Assembly (NCBI GenBank): GCA_001599975.1
Contig: BCIO01000002.1
Coordinates: 3,235,883-3,299,882, forward strand
Reading direction: 5' to 3'
DNA: 64,000 nucleotides
From: Cystobasidiopsis lactophilus
Taxonomy: Eukaryota; Basidiomycota; Agaricostilbomycetes; Agaricostilbales; Chionosphaeraceae
This document shows positions 1 through 11,462 of this stretch, piece after piece. The first letter of the stretch is position 1. Each line of letters starts with the position of its first letter. The notes below the pieces were generated by a model that had not been told where the DNA came from, did no database searches, and saw only the letters and a program-made list of their open reading frames with translations. Both the position numbers and the translations under genes were made by a program.

Positions 1-2
1 GC

Positions 3-557
3 GAGGGCAAGTTCATCCTGCACGCGACCGGCACCAAAGAATACATGAAGACGCTGGAGAGCCTCATCCGGTCAAAACCGCCGGAGTACTTTCTGATGAT
101 GGTCATGCAAGGCCAACTGGTGTGGAACAAGGCGATGAAGTCTCGGGTGGACACTCGCTCCAAGTGAGGTCCTCCCTGACCTTGCTCCTTGTGAACCCTC
201 GCTCATCATTGCACACCAGACTCTTCAACTACTGCCGCTTAGAGCCGGTCGACTTCTATTTCCAGAGTCGGATCCATCGGTTCAAAATGCACATCATCAA
301 GCTCTATTCGCCTGGCTTCAAGGCTCTCCAGAGCATTCCGGGCCTGTACGAGAAGGGGGCACCCCAAGAGCTTATGGCGAAGATGTATACGGTAAGCGTA
401 GACGCACACAGACCTTATTCTGGGCGCTGATCACAGCCCACCCCCTTTTTAGAACGCGAAGGAAGGGCGAGCTTTCGAGTTGGGGAGAGACTTGTCTTCT
501 AGGGCGTGGTCGACGCTTAAGCGCCTCTTGTCAGGCAACAAAGACGGCGCGCCGTAG
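3..557 (+). CDS. 3' end of an unrecognised gene (partial)
   Basis: The window opens inside a coding exon. Three exon pieces join in frame across two GT..AG introns (about 164-219 and 392-452) and end at a TAG at 555-557. The visible C-terminal part is about 130 residues, basic and helix-like, with stretches such as FNYCRLEPVDFYF and HIIKLYSPGFKAL. I do not recognise the family, and the catalytic or signature part presumably lies upstream of the window. Frame agreement across both introns is the main reason to call it real. No membrane segment or sorting signal is visible in this part. Confidence 0.6.
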
Positions 558-774
558 CATTTGCCAAATTGTTGATCACCACCAGCAGCAATTTCAAGGC
601 GCCAAAACAACAACAAGCCGAGCCAACTTTATCTCTTGGCTCCCAACGACCTTTCAATCCTTCCAGCAGTTGCCACGTTCACTCTAGTCACTCGTTTACA
701 CTCAAAACTGGCCACGCACGCGTGAACCCGCTTCCCTTTGCCATCAAGTCAAGCCGGCGTGCCTAAAACTCGCA

Positions 775-2583
775 ATGGCCGCCAACTATTACAATTCGGA
801 TGCAGCGCTCTACCCTCCACAAGGCGGGTACAACCAGATCAACTACAACTCGACCGAGTCGTTCATGTCAATCCCTGAAAAGATGGAAGGCGCCCGGGGT
901 TCGCCAGGGTTCGACGACGACTACAAGAGGAAGGACGAATCCTCCGGTCCAAACTGGCGCGCGATTCTCTTGATTGGTTCGTCTCTGCGCTTGGCCGGCC
1001 TGGCGTGAATGTGGCTCACGAGCAATGTACAGGCGCTGTTGTTCTCATTGTCGCCGGAATTGGAGGCGGAATTGCGGCTGGAGTGATCGTGTCGCGCAAT
1101 TCGTCCAAATCCAACACCACGGGCGGTGCCGCATCCCCCGGCGGGACCAACAACAATTCCTCCTCGTCGGGCGGCTCCGACTCGACTTTCACTAAAGACC
1201 CTAGACTCTTTCCTTCCTTTCCTGGGGTCTGTTATAGTCCGCCTTTCTCCAGCTTTTAGTCAGTGCTTTTGATTTTCGGGCTGAGAGGTCCAAGCGTGCC
1301 TTCTCTCGCCTTTGTGGACCAAAGACTGATATTCTGGCTGAACTCCAGTCCTAACTGTGGCGACACGATCGAAGGCGTTGTTAAAGACATACAGCTCATG
1401 TCCCAGCTAACTTCAGAGCTTCGGCTTTGTCGGTTTCCCCCCTGCCTGAAATTCTCCTGACCCAACCTCTGACCTTTGATGCAGACGGTGCCGATTGTAA
1501 TACTTCTGCTCTTGTGTTGGACGGTAAGCTCCTCTCTTCTTTGAAGGCCTCTGCGGAAGTGCTCAATCACAAGAGCAGCCATCGAGCGGACGCAAGTCAA
1601 CATGAGCGTTTTCTTGGGTCTTTACTTTGACGACACAGGTTGGCTTCTGTTCCTCTCTGCGCGAAGAACCAGGTCTGATGGCACGGACCCCTCAGCGGCC
1701 GGCGGCACCGTCTTTACCAGGCAACTGGGCGTTATCACCGCAGCGTTGAAGCAATTCGGCACCGCGCACGTTTCTGGCATTACTGTTGGCAACGAGTATA
1801 TCCTAAACGCAGTCAACGATGCGGGAGGATCGACTCGGCAATCGGCTACCATTCAGGCAGCGGCCGAGAAGATTGTGATCGCCAACATCGCCAAGACAAG
1901 AGCTGCCGTCGCCGCGCTCAACTTGGACAAGACCATTCCCATTGGCACTGGAGATGCCGGCTCGATGATCACGGAGACGCTGGGAGCCGCGTCGGACTTC
2001 GTCATGGCCAACGTCCACGCCTTCTTCTCTGGCGTTACCATCAACAAAGCCGCCGGCTGGACATACGATTACCTGACCACTGATACACCTTCGTCGGCCT
2101 TGAAAGCTGCCAACAAGCCCACTGTCTATGCGGCCGAAGTCGGCTGGCCGAGTGGCGCCGACATCGACAAGGGCAACGACCTGTCTCTCAACGGCTCAAT
2201 CGCATCTCTAGCGAACATGCAAACGTTCAGTGAGCAAACATTCTGCCGTGGGATTGTTGCCTTAGTCTTATGAAACTCGTTTCCACAGTCGACAACTTCG
2301 TCTGCGACAGCAACGCTAACGGGACCAAGAGCTTTTGGTTCGAGAGCTTTGACGAGCAATGGAAGTGAGTGCACTCGTTCGATCTCAGATTAAATGGGCG
2401 CTCATTGCGTCTTTCGCAGGGTCGCGCAATACGGCGGGTCAGAAGGCCATTGGGGTCTTTTCGACAGCAGTGCGTCTTCCTCTCTTCGTGTCCTTGATAT
2501 GGACCAGTGACTCACTGCGAGACTCAGACCGCAACCTTAAGAACATCACGATACCTAATTGCCCGCCCGGCTTTGCAGACTAG
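775..2583 (+). CDS. Membrane-anchored GH17 beta-1,3-glucanase
   Basis: Family 17 glycoside hydrolase acting on cell-wall beta-1,3-glucan. The protein starts with a short, Tyr/Gly-rich cytosolic tail and then a single hydrophobic segment (about residues 65-90, ending GGGIAAGVIVSRN), so it is a type II membrane protein with a Ser/Gly/Asn-rich stalk. The catalytic domain follows: PNCGDTIEGVVKDIQLMSQL, YGADCN, the acid/base motif GITVGNE and the nucleophile motif YAAEVGWPSG, closing with KSFWFESFDEQWK and HWGLFD. At least seven exons are needed; the joins at the membrane segment, FYPNCG and RLYGADCN all keep frame. It is convergent with the GH128 gene 130 bp away, which suggests a shared wall-remodelling role. 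Close to full length for this family. Confidence 0.9.
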
Positions 2584-2713
2584 ATTCGAGAACCAAATTC
2601 TCATTGTAACATCTCACTCATCCTATGCAACTGTTGGGGGTCTGGCCATCCAAGTTCAATTCCGCCCCCGGCGCGCACACTGCCAACGACACAAAATCGA
2701 ACCCAACTAAGTA

Positions 2714-3953
2714 CTACAAAGAGATGCCACACAACTTGGCGTAGCTCGCCGCCTTTCCGCTGTCCGCCTTTGCCGACGCATACGCTTGCCCCACGTCCGT
2801 CAGACCCTTCTTATCCGAAGTAATGATGGGCGGCGTAAAGCCGCCATTCATCTGCGAGTAGGCGCCAAACAAGCTGTATCGCTGGACATACGACGCCCCT
2901 TCAAGATATGGGATGACGGTCTGGTAGAATGAGGCGGCATCAGCGTCAGATGGCGACTCGCTCGGTGCAAATTCGGTGATCCAGAACGGCTGGCCCAACG
3001 ACTTGTAGGCGTCGGAGAAGTATTGGCCAAAGTAGCATCCAGCCGGGTTGCCAGTCCCTACACCCGCATACCAGTGCAAGTTGTAAGCCGAAATGTGGCA
3101 GTTCGTGCAGTTGCCCGTGAACTGTTCTAGCCACGGCACGCCACCTGGCCCATTAGTGACACCAGGCGAGATCTATACGAACGCTCAGTCAGAAGTCTGC
3201 AAAGCCACGATCCGATGGAGCGCACAAGCTTCACAGTATCGGATGCAAATGGCTCCATGTACTGGATCCAAAGGTCGGCAGCATCCTTGGGTGAAATGTT
3301 GGATTGTTGAGCCAAGTCAGGCTCGTTCTGAAATCGTCGCTATGCTTATTATCGGGCATCTTCGGCAGATATAAGGGTTGACGCACGAATCCCATCAAGT
3401 AGACAGTCCCCGTAGCCTTGGACAGGAAGCTTTTGATGTTGGCGTTCCAAGTCGAGGTGGCGGCTTTATCGTGCAATTGCGGCACATATTCCAAACTGGT
3501 TGGAATATTGGGTCTCGACTGGCCCCAATCATAGGCCCAATGGCGTGAAGGAGCAAGGGGAGCCAGAAGGGATGGGTCATTGAAGGCGGCACCCTTCTTC
3601 GACCCCGAAGGGTTTGACGCGCCAGTGGATGAAGGAGGGTTGCCGCCAGTCTTAGTAGTCTGGGCAGGCGGAGGGTCTGAATCCGATCTTTCTTGTCCAG
3701 TGGGATTGCTCGTGTCGCCGAGGGACGTGGGATTGCTCGGGGGATTTGAAAGATGCGAAGAGCCGGAAGAAGCCTGGCCAGCCTGCCCGACCTGACTTGA
3801 GCGCGAGCTACTGGAAGAGCTGGGGTAGTGATGGGCACTAACAGGTCTTCCAGAAGCTCGGCATTTGGTCAGGCCAGACCGTTTGATAAGTGGAAACGAA
3901 TGGGCAGGCAGAGCCGACAGGAGCGCTCCGACGAGGAAGACGAGCAGCCTCAT
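2714..3953 (-). CDS. Secreted GH128 (Asl1-like) glucan hydrolase
   Basis: Reads on the minus strand from ATG 3953. A signal peptide (MRLLVFLVGALLSALPAHS) leads a long Ser/Gly/Pro-rich linker of about 130 residues, then the Asl1-like catalytic domain. Visible motifs are HWAYDWGQSRPN, GFNEPDLAQQSN (catalytic Glu in NEP), NLHWYAG and WITEFAPS (second catalytic Glu). Two introns (around 3328-3387 and 3173-3220) are supported because splicing creates the NEP motif and the SPGVTNGPGGVPW stretch. GH128 enzymes are known endo-beta-1,3-glucanases of fungi. The 3' end faces the GH17 gene; the 5' end is divergent from SUV3. Confidence 0.88.
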
Positions 3954-4327
3954 AGTGGCGGAGGCATCTGCTCTCTTGAAGGAGCCAGGTCAAGATGGGT
4001 CCATGGGCAAGGCATGGGAAGGAGAGAGAACGACGGACGCCATCCTGTCCTACCAGGCTGGGGCTTGCGACAAAGGGAAGCACTCGCACTTCGTGGCAAA
4101 TCCTCGAGCAACGGCAAAGCTCAAAACAGACAGAAGTCAACGAAACGGTACTGTGAAGCAGGGTAGCCCTCAAGATGCAAAGCCAGAAGGAGCAGTGGCA
4201 AGGCAAACGTCGAGCAGGGCAACAAGTCTCGGATCACAGACAACTAGACAACGGCCCAGACTTCAGTGGTTGCAATCACATATCCATAGCAGCATTGTAA
4301 TGTGTTTGTAGTTCGATTTGGGGAACC
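3954..4327. promoter_or_regulatory. Divergent intergenic region, GH128 / SUV3
   Basis: A 374-bp gap between two start codons on opposite strands, so it must hold both promoters. I see no convincing TATA box or repeat in it. Open frames here overlap the GH128 5' end and look like shadows. Confidence 0.4.
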
Positions 4328-6723
4328 ATGGTGGCCAAGAGCAAAAGGCGAACAACGCCTTTTGGGGAGATCCAACGACGTCAGCTTCTGTTCATGAGCT
4401 GGGCACCACGCAATGCGTGCTTCAGGCTCGTGTTCAGGCGCGGATTGAGGAACCAGGCCTTCCCCAGCCGCCCACGCCCGTTCCAAAAGGCCAAGTTCCA
4501 AAGGCCCAATGAAGACGCCGACTTGGATCCCTTCAGCGTCACCCTCTCGCCGGTTGCGCAGATCAGGAGGCCGCAAGTTGAAGTGCAGGAGGAGCCCGTC
4601 GTTGGTCCACAGGCAATCAGGGCCAAGTACACGGAGGAGGTGCTCGCATTTCAACACAACCCGCCCGGCATCAAAACGCTGGCCCATTTGATGGAGCAAG
4701 ACGGTGGCACCTTGCTTGGCTACGCTGCCGAATGGTCGACACATGTCCTGAATACCAGTGTGATTGATCCACCTAGTTATATGCCGCCCTTGAGCCAGTC
4801 CGTGTCCATTTGCATTGTTTGCGCTCAAATTTTTGTTTACGGCTTGACACTTTGGCGCTACAGGGAGTCCGATGACAACTTGGCCCGAGCTTGGTCTAGA
4901 GAAGGCCTTGTTGGTCTACGACGCCTGGTCTATCGCGGCTTCCTCGAATGGGCGGCCAAGCGAGAGCGCTCGCCGAAATCCGTCCTCAATAAGAACATCC
5001 GCCTCTTGCTCGAGCGCACCGACCTCTCCCATCCGGCTCTTTGGAACAACAGCGAGAGCTCAAGGAACTACGGGCGAAAGATCATCATGCACGTCGGCCC
5101 GACCAACAGCGGGAAGACGCACCATGCTCTTGCGGCGCTGGCTCAAGCCCCGTCCGGCGCCTATGCTGGCCCTTTGCGGCTGTTAGCGCACGAAGTGTTC
5201 GCACGTTTCAATGCTGGAACAATCGGTGGCTTGGATGGCAAGCCCAGGGCGTGCAACTTGTTGACCGGCGAAGAGCGCAGGATAGTGGGCGAGGATGCTC
5301 AGCTGGTCAGCTGCACGGTGGAAATGCTGCCCGTCTCTCGCTTCGACGTGGTGGTGGTCGACGAGATCCAAATGATCGCCGATGCGCACAGAGGCTCGGC
5401 TTGGACCAGCGCCCTGCTTTTCTCCAACACGCGCGAGCTCCACCTCTGCGGCGAGGAGTCGGCCGTCGAGCTCGTTCAGAAGATTGCGGCCGAGATGAAC
5501 GAAAAGGTCGAGGTCAAGCGCTACACCCGCCTGAACCCGCTGCAAGTCTCCGAGTCCATCCAAGGCGACCTCTCCCAGATCCAGCCCGGCGACTGCCTGG
5601 TCACCTTCAGCCGCAACAACATCTTCGCCTTGAAGCAAGCAGTTGAGAAGAGCACCAATTTGCGCGTGGCGGTCGCCTACGGAGGCTTGCCGCCAGAAGT
5701 GCGCGAGGAACAGGCGCGGGAGTTCAACGAGGAGAACGGAGCGGACGTGATGGTGGCGAGCGACGCCATCGGCATGGGGCTGAATCTGTGAGCGCCCATT
5801 TTGTTGCTGCTCTAGCACTGTGCTTAGATTGTGCCAGCAAAATCCGTCGAATCATCTTTGAATCGGTCAAGAAGTGGGATGGCAAGCGCCTCCGACGGCT
5901 CGAGTACCCCCAGATCAAGCAGATTGCCGGTCGCGCTGGTCGCTTTGGCATGCACGTGCCGACCTCGCCGGCGGACTTGGATGACCTCGACGCAGCAACA
6001 CCAGTGCCTTTGCCGGGCGAAGCCACGACCTTGGACGCCGAAGACCTTCCAATCCTCAAGGCTGCCTTGGCCGAGCCAATCCGCAACCTTCCGCATGCCG
6101 TCTTAACTCCCAGCGCTCGTCACATCCAAAGCCTGGCCAGCATCCTGTCCAGCCGCACGCGCTACAGCCAACTCATCAAGATCGTCAACTTCCTCAGCGT
6201 TACTGGCCCCAACTATTTCATTCCTTCGGCAGCACCGAATGCTGGCGCTGCATCGTTGGTCGACAATGATTTGCCGCTCTGGGACCAGACGGTGCTGACG
6301 ACCGCGCCCATCAACACCCGGGACGATCGCGTCGTAGCCACCTTCAAGCTCTTCTGCAAAGCCCATACTGAGGGCAGCGACCTCGATGTGAAGGAGTGGC
6401 TGAGCAGCCTGCCGGTGATGCAAGTCATTGATCAACTTAACGACTCCCACACCAACGCGCCACGCCAAACCCTTGCCAGCGCCGACACACTCCTCCAGCT
6501 CGAGTCCATCCACCGCTCCCTCTCTCTCTATCTGTGGCTGTCATATCGATTACCTCTTTCCTTCTATCAGCGAACCGAAGCTCGCGAACAGCGGAGGCGG
6601 GTCGAGATTGCCGTCGACAAATGCCTGGAGCAATCCCGCTTTGTCAGGCGTCAATTCAAATCGTACAAGCCGGCGCTAGGGACGCTCTTCCAACCTGGCA
6701 GCCGACTGCAGGCCACAGCGTGA
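4328..6723 (+). CDS. SUV3: Mitochondrial ATP-dependent RNA helicase SUV3
   Basis: Superfamily 2 RNA helicase of the mitochondrial degradosome, which unwinds RNA for decay. The Arg-rich N-terminus (MVAKSKRRTTPFG..., RNACFRLVFRRGLRNQAF) fits a mitochondrial presequence. Motif I is GPTNSGKTHHA, motif II is VVVDEIQMI, then SDAIGMGLNL, and motif VI is QIAGRAGRFG. The C-terminal SUV3 extension follows (LPWDQTV-like region and the closing helices). A 50-nt intron at 5788-5837 restores the frame as GMGLN-L-KIRRIIF. A second intron of 60-66 nt near 4798-4863 is probable; it is frame-neutral, so the unspliced frame stays open. About 770-780 residues, a normal length. Confidence 0.93.
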
Positions 6724-6921
6724 GGAGGCGTCCATGTACGGGAATCTTCCGAACTTTGTGGTCGAGCGGTGCAGGCCACCATTTGACGCGAGGGCTTGCC
6801 GAGCTTCCTCACCTTGACGACGACCTGCGTGGACGACCAGCCTATCCAAGGTTGGCCAAAGAACGGGAGATGGTTGGCTCGTCGTCCCGCAAGCAAAAGC
6901 GCGTTCGTTTCCCATTTCCTG

Positions 6922-9098
6922 ATGGGTCAAAGGAGTGGGTCTGTTCGCTGCTTCACTAATCTGGAGCCCGCCTCAAAAAAAAGTTTGGCGGCCAAACAGT
7001 CCGCTCGCAGAGGCGTGGGGTCCGCCCCCCGAGGAGCGACTTGACCAAAAGGCTATGAGGCTCAAGGAAGAGGCCAAGAGCAAGGCTGTCTCCAATGCAA
7101 TCGACGCCTCCATTCAAGCCCAACGTAGGAACAGCGTGAGCGGACACTGGCCCTCGTTCGCCGGGTAATTTGCGCTGACCTTTCGTCCAGCTCGGACCCG
7201 GCGGTATTGGCCTCTACGAAGGGGAGCTGGCACAACTGCCAAGAGGCATGTCAGCGTCTCTTTTGCTGCTCTTAGGTGAGGGTGCCGAAATTGTGGCGTC
7301 TGGGGTGGCAACTGAGTTTGCTCTGTAGGGCAATCAAATGCTGGCAAGACCGTAAGCGACTTGCTTCCCGAACCGGCTGTCTGCTTACTTCTTTATAGAC
7401 CTTAGCAACACAAATGCGCATGTACTACGATCCGGATAGCCTGGACAACGAGAAGGAGGCGTTCAAGCTTACAAGTGGGTCTGCCGAGGTCTCCTCGCTT
7501 TACAATCCGACCTCATTAGTCACCCTTGTCAGTCTATTTATCCATTGTGACCTCCGTCAACCTTCTCCTGTCTTTACTGGAGGCGTCAGTGGGGCATGAA
7601 GCCGAAGCTTCTGCCGACGACAATCCTTTGTCGAGCACTGCACACCGTCGCCTGCGCCTCGCTCCTCTGCTGCGGCTAGAACAAGTATGTAGTGCACTAG
7701 AAAACTTTTACAAATGTCTGACCGTCCTGCCGGTAGGAACTGAGAGAGCAGCTCGGCATAGTGGCAATCGAACTCAGGCCCGGTCGCGCTGCCTTCTTTG
7801 GCAACCATTCTTTGCACGGTGGCGCAGGAACCTCATCAGACGGGGCCGACCCTCAGGCTCTGCTCAGCGTGCCATGGATGGAGACAAAGGAGCGCGGCTT
7901 AATCTCTGGCGATTCCGAGGTAATTGTCTTTAGCTTCTGGTCCTTGATTGCCTGAACCTTATCGGGCAAATTGGTAGCTCTACGTGATCCCCGACAGGTT
8001 TCGACGCGCTGCAAAGGACCGAGCCAACATGAAGCGAATTCAGAGTCATGGCAGCGTGCGCGATCGCTCGCCGGATCGTTGGCCACAACTCCCACTCGAC
8101 GGTGCCCATGGCAAGGGGGAGACCGACCCCGAGACCGTCTTGATTCAGTTCAAAGAAGAGATTGCCGAGCTGTGGGAGGTGGTGGTGGAGCGGAAACTGA
8201 TCGCATTGGAGGGCGCCAACATCACCTCCGCGGACGGCTTCGACATCCTCTCCGACTCGTCCAAGTTCTTCCTCAAAAACCTGGCACGGATCGCCACGCC
8301 ACGCTACACTCCTTCAGACGATGACATCCTCGCCGTTGTACGTTGCTTTGTCATTCTTCTTCACATGCCGCAGTTGCTAAAGCGGTCTGTGCACCCTCGC
8401 AGCGGGTTCAGACTTTGGGAGTGGAAGAGATCTTGATCCCGGTGGATGAGAGAACCCTATACAGGGTCATCGACGTGTCCGGCGCTCGTGGGCAAAGGCA
8501 TCGCTGGGCCACTTTCTTCAACGACGCCGACGCGATCATCTTCATGATAGCTAGCGACGAGTACGACGTCAAGGTCGATTCGGAAGACAACCCGAAGAAG
8601 AACAAGCTGGCGGAGTCCCTCGAATTGTTCGCCCAGATCATCAACCACAAGAGCTTGCGCACCATCCCGGTTATCTTGTTCTTCAACAAGGTGCGCTCCT
8701 CTTCCTTCCATATATATATATGCTGAGCTGAAGTACCTTCTATCCATCAGATCGACCTGTTCAAAAAGAAACTCCGCTCCGGCCGCGCTCCGCTCTCCAA
8801 ATATTTCGTGGACTATGGCGGGCCAAACAACTCCTACGAAGCGGCCCGCGTCTTCTTCAAGAAGCGCTTCAACGACGCCGCGCGCAAGACAGAGGTCCAC
8901 AAGAACGAGCGGCCCATCTACTCGCACTGGCTGTCCGCCATCAACACGCGCTCGACCCGGCTCACTTTATCGTCTCTGCAAGACATTGTTCGTGAGTCGC
9001 ACTTCTCTTCCTACCGGAGCTGGCGGTGGCAAACTCGTCGCTAATCAGTCGGTGTCGCGAAAGTGCGCTCCGCGCTCACTGATGCCGGCCTGCTGTAA
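6922..9098 (+). CDS. Atypical heterotrimeric G-protein alpha subunit
   Basis: The first exon is only 17 nt (MGQRSG); splicing 6939-6999 gives MGQRSGPLAEAWGPPPEE, the usual fungal G-alpha start with Gly2 available for myristoylation. P-loop GQSNAGKT is split by an intron at 7351. Switch I reads RVQTLGVEE, so the Arg and Thr are kept. Switch II reads VIDVSGARGQRHRW, where canonical subunits have DVGGQ: the catalytic Gln is absent. NKID is present, again with an intron between K and I. The guanine-binding TCA box is weak (WLSAINT). The C-terminus is RSALTDAGLL. The helical domain between P-loop and switch I is about 230 residues, roughly twice the usual size, with a Ser/Arg/Asp-rich insert. At least nine exons. 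It may be slow in, or unable to perform, GTP hydrolysis (inference). Confidence 0.85.
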
Positions 9099-9405
9099 GT
9101 CGTGAGTAGTCTGCGCCGCTGTTCAAGCTTGCCTAATCATCCCCATGCAAAAGAGGCTAGAAGACGCTTGCCTGCGCGTCCTCTTTCGACAGAAGTGGGA
9201 AGCCAGGCCGTGTCGCTCTCAACCGGGACTGTGTGAGCGCTTGTGTTGGCCGCTACTGATGCACTCCGCTGACAATTGACCTCCACAGACTGCTACTTCT
9301 TGTATTTATAACTCCACCACTCCTTTGTACACTCGCCCCTCTCTTGCTAGCATCGTTGACCAGAAAACAACTCTTTGCACTCGTTCTAAACTTTTTGCCC
9401 CGAAC
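9099..9405. other. Intergenic, G-alpha 3' end to uS2m start
   Basis: About 307 bp without a supportable gene. It should contain the G-alpha terminator and the uS2m promoter. A pyrimidine-rich, AT-richer stretch lies just before the ATG at 9406. Nothing else stands out. Confidence 0.3.
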
Positions 9406-10491
9406 ATGAGATTGAGATGCACCTGCCAAGCGCTGTCCCGGGCGACCAGGAGCTACAGCACAGCCGTCGAAGTTGAAGCAGAGGCCGTTCTTGAAGCCGC
9501 GACACCGCTGCAGACCAGTCGAGAGGCCACCGTCGAAAATGTTCGCCATTTGCTGGACGAGCGACGCCGGCGGCGGATAACGAGTGGGCCCTGCTTCTCC
9601 CTCAATGCATTTGTTTGGTATGATAGCTGAGTGTTGGCACACAGTCTCGGAGATGGAGGCCATTGGCTCGACGCAGAACCGGCGCTCGACTTTTCAGCCG
9701 CACCACTCCCTCCACAAGCCCGAGTCGGCGGCCACCGTTTCCCTCCGCCACCTGCTCGCCTCTGCAGCGCACTTGGGCCACGCAAAAGAGCGGACGGACC
9801 CATCAGCTTACGGCCACATCTACGGCTTCCGGCATGGCCTGTCCATCATCGATGTGCGAGAGACCTTGACGGCGCTCCGGCGGGCTGCGAACGTCGTCAA
9901 GAGCGTCGTGGAGCAGGATGGTATCGTTTTGTTTGTCGGCAGCCCGGGGAGGGGCATCGACAGGGCGGTGGACGAAAACGCAAAGCGGCTGGGAGTGAAT
10001 GGCTTTGGCTCTCACAAATGGCACGCCGGTTCGTGGCTTTTCCCTCACTCCATCAGTCTTAGACAGGTTCTGATGTTTTCTGGCTGCAATCAGGCGTCAT
10101 TTCGAACGCGAAGAGCATTTTCGCGACGACACCAATGCCGGAGAGCGTCCGACCGAACGAGAGAGTGACGCCGTACACTTTGCAGCCCTCGCTGATCGTC
10201 TTCCTCTCCCCTACCACCACCCAGCACGGCATCCGAGAAGCCACGAAAGCCAACATCCCGACCATCGCCATCACTGACACCAACATGGATCCTCGCGCGG
10301 TCACCTACCCAATCCCCGCGAACGACGACTCGCCCAGAGCGGTGGAACTTATTGCTGGTGTGTTGGGGATGGCAGGTAAAGCAGCGCTGGAGGGCAAGCA
10401 AGTGGCGTACAAGGTCTCCAGCACGCCGAACGCCAGGGAGCTCAATGCTCAACGACAGAGTCTCGAGGCGGTGAAGAAGGAACTGGATTAA
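9406..10491 (+). CDS. MRP4: Mitochondrial small-subunit ribosomal protein uS2m
   Basis: Ribosomal protein S2 family, small subunit of the mitochondrial ribosome. The N-terminus MRLRCTCQALSRATRSYST is a typical presequence. The family body is clear: LRHLLASAAHLGHAKERTDP, AYGHIYGFRHGLSIIDVRET, GIVLFVGSPGRGID, SLIVFLSPTTTQHGIREA, and NIPTIAITDTNMDPR with YPIPANDDS. Two introns, 9584-9644 (61 nt, phase 1) and 10029-10093 (65 nt), restore frame precisely (RRRIT-I-SEMEA and WHA-G-VISNAK). Length is about 320 residues, normal for fungi. It is a single-copy housekeeping type and sits alone next to the decayed histone patch. Confidence 0.93.
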
Positions 10492-10817
10492 TGCAGAGGC
10501 TTTTGATCATTGCGTTGGTATCAATGATTGAGCTCAAATGGTCCATCTTGAGTCCAACGGAAGGTCAAAGCCTCGGACGTCCCAGTGGCAAGAGCCAAGC
10601 TGATAAGGACAGGGTTGTGCGGAAAGGAGAGCTTGAGAACCTAGCCAGCGCATTCTTTGAGAAGCTGAGAACCATACCTGTTGCAAGCACAACCGCACAA
10701 CTGTCACCAAATTCTCGAAATTGCATCTTGTTCCTGCGCGTCCAAGTCGACTGCAGCTGAGTGGGCATATCTTTCGGCGCACGCGAATTGCTCGCTGCTT
10801 AACTGTATGCCAGATCA
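10492..10817. other. Intergenic, uS2m to histone pseudogene
   Basis: About 325 bp with no gene I can support. Short open frames on both strands lack recognisable motifs. It could include eroded promoter sequence of the histone H3 copy that follows. Confidence 0.3.
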
Positions 10818-11252
10818 GGCCGCTGCAAAAGTTCACCGGTGGCAAGGCCCTTCACCAGCAGCTCGCCACCAAGAGGCTTGCCGCCCATAAGACTGCCCGC
10901 ACCACTGGCTCAGGAAGGCCCACAGGTGATTCACCCTTCTCTGTGTGATTCAAAGAGGTAGAACTGGAAGCTCACGAAGATATACACAGCTTCCGGGCCT
11001 CATCCGCGAGAGTGGCCAACTTCAAAAAGNCTCCAAGAGACCCCCGCCTGCAGCGCTTCCAGTCCTCGGCCAGTGACTTTCGTCCTCTCTCCCTCTCTCC
11101 CTTCCTCCCCTCCAATTTCATGCCCAGCTGCGAAACAGGCCCTTCGAGAGTCCGCTGAGGCCTACCTCGAGGTCCAACCTTGTCTGCCATCGTCAACTTG
11201 AAGCGCGTCACCATCATCGCTTTCGAGCAGTAGTCGACACAGCGACGCCCTA
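10818..11252 (+). pseudogene. Decayed histone H3 gene copy, still with an intron
   Basis: Scattered but ordered pieces match histone H3 on the plus strand. At 10831-10930 the tail reads KFTGGKALHQQLATKRLAAH, against K-STGGKAPRKQLATKAARK in H3. Near 11005 LIRESGQLQK matches LIRKLPFQRL; near 11050 RLQRFQSSA matches LRFQSSAV; near 11130 QALRESAEAYLE matches ALQESAEAYLV; near 11190 AIVNLKRVTI matches AIHAKRVTI. Between FQSSA and the ALRESAEAYL piece lies a pyrimidine-rich stretch with GT..CAG ends, as an intron would have. The reading frame changes several times and stops occur (for example in the last block), so it is not a working H3. An N at 11030 marks sequence uncertainty. The retained intron argues against a processed (retro) copy. 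Confidence 0.75.
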
Positions 11253-11462
11253 GAAACTCATGATTCAACTGACTGAGTCGCTTCCTCGCATCACCACTAC
11301 CAGCCAAATGCTCGGCGAGCTCCACCTTGGTCCGCCGTCTTCGAGCTCGCAAGAACCAAGCATGTCCACGGAGCGTTCTGTGCAGATAATGGGATCGATG
11401 GAAGGAGCTGTGGAGAGCTACTGGCAAGGCAAGGAAGAGGGCCCGTATCCGCTTGCAGGCTC

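Noticed and set aside
4244-4828. 194-codon minus-strand ORF over the SUV3 start
   Set aside because: Lies opposite the real SUV3 exon and has no motif; a shadow frame.
10818-11252. A functional CENP-A or divergent H3 gene
   Set aside because: Several H3 blocks lie in different frames and the last block holds stops that no plausible intron removes. The remaining residues follow canonical H3, not a CENP-A-like pattern. The N at 11030 leaves a small doubt.
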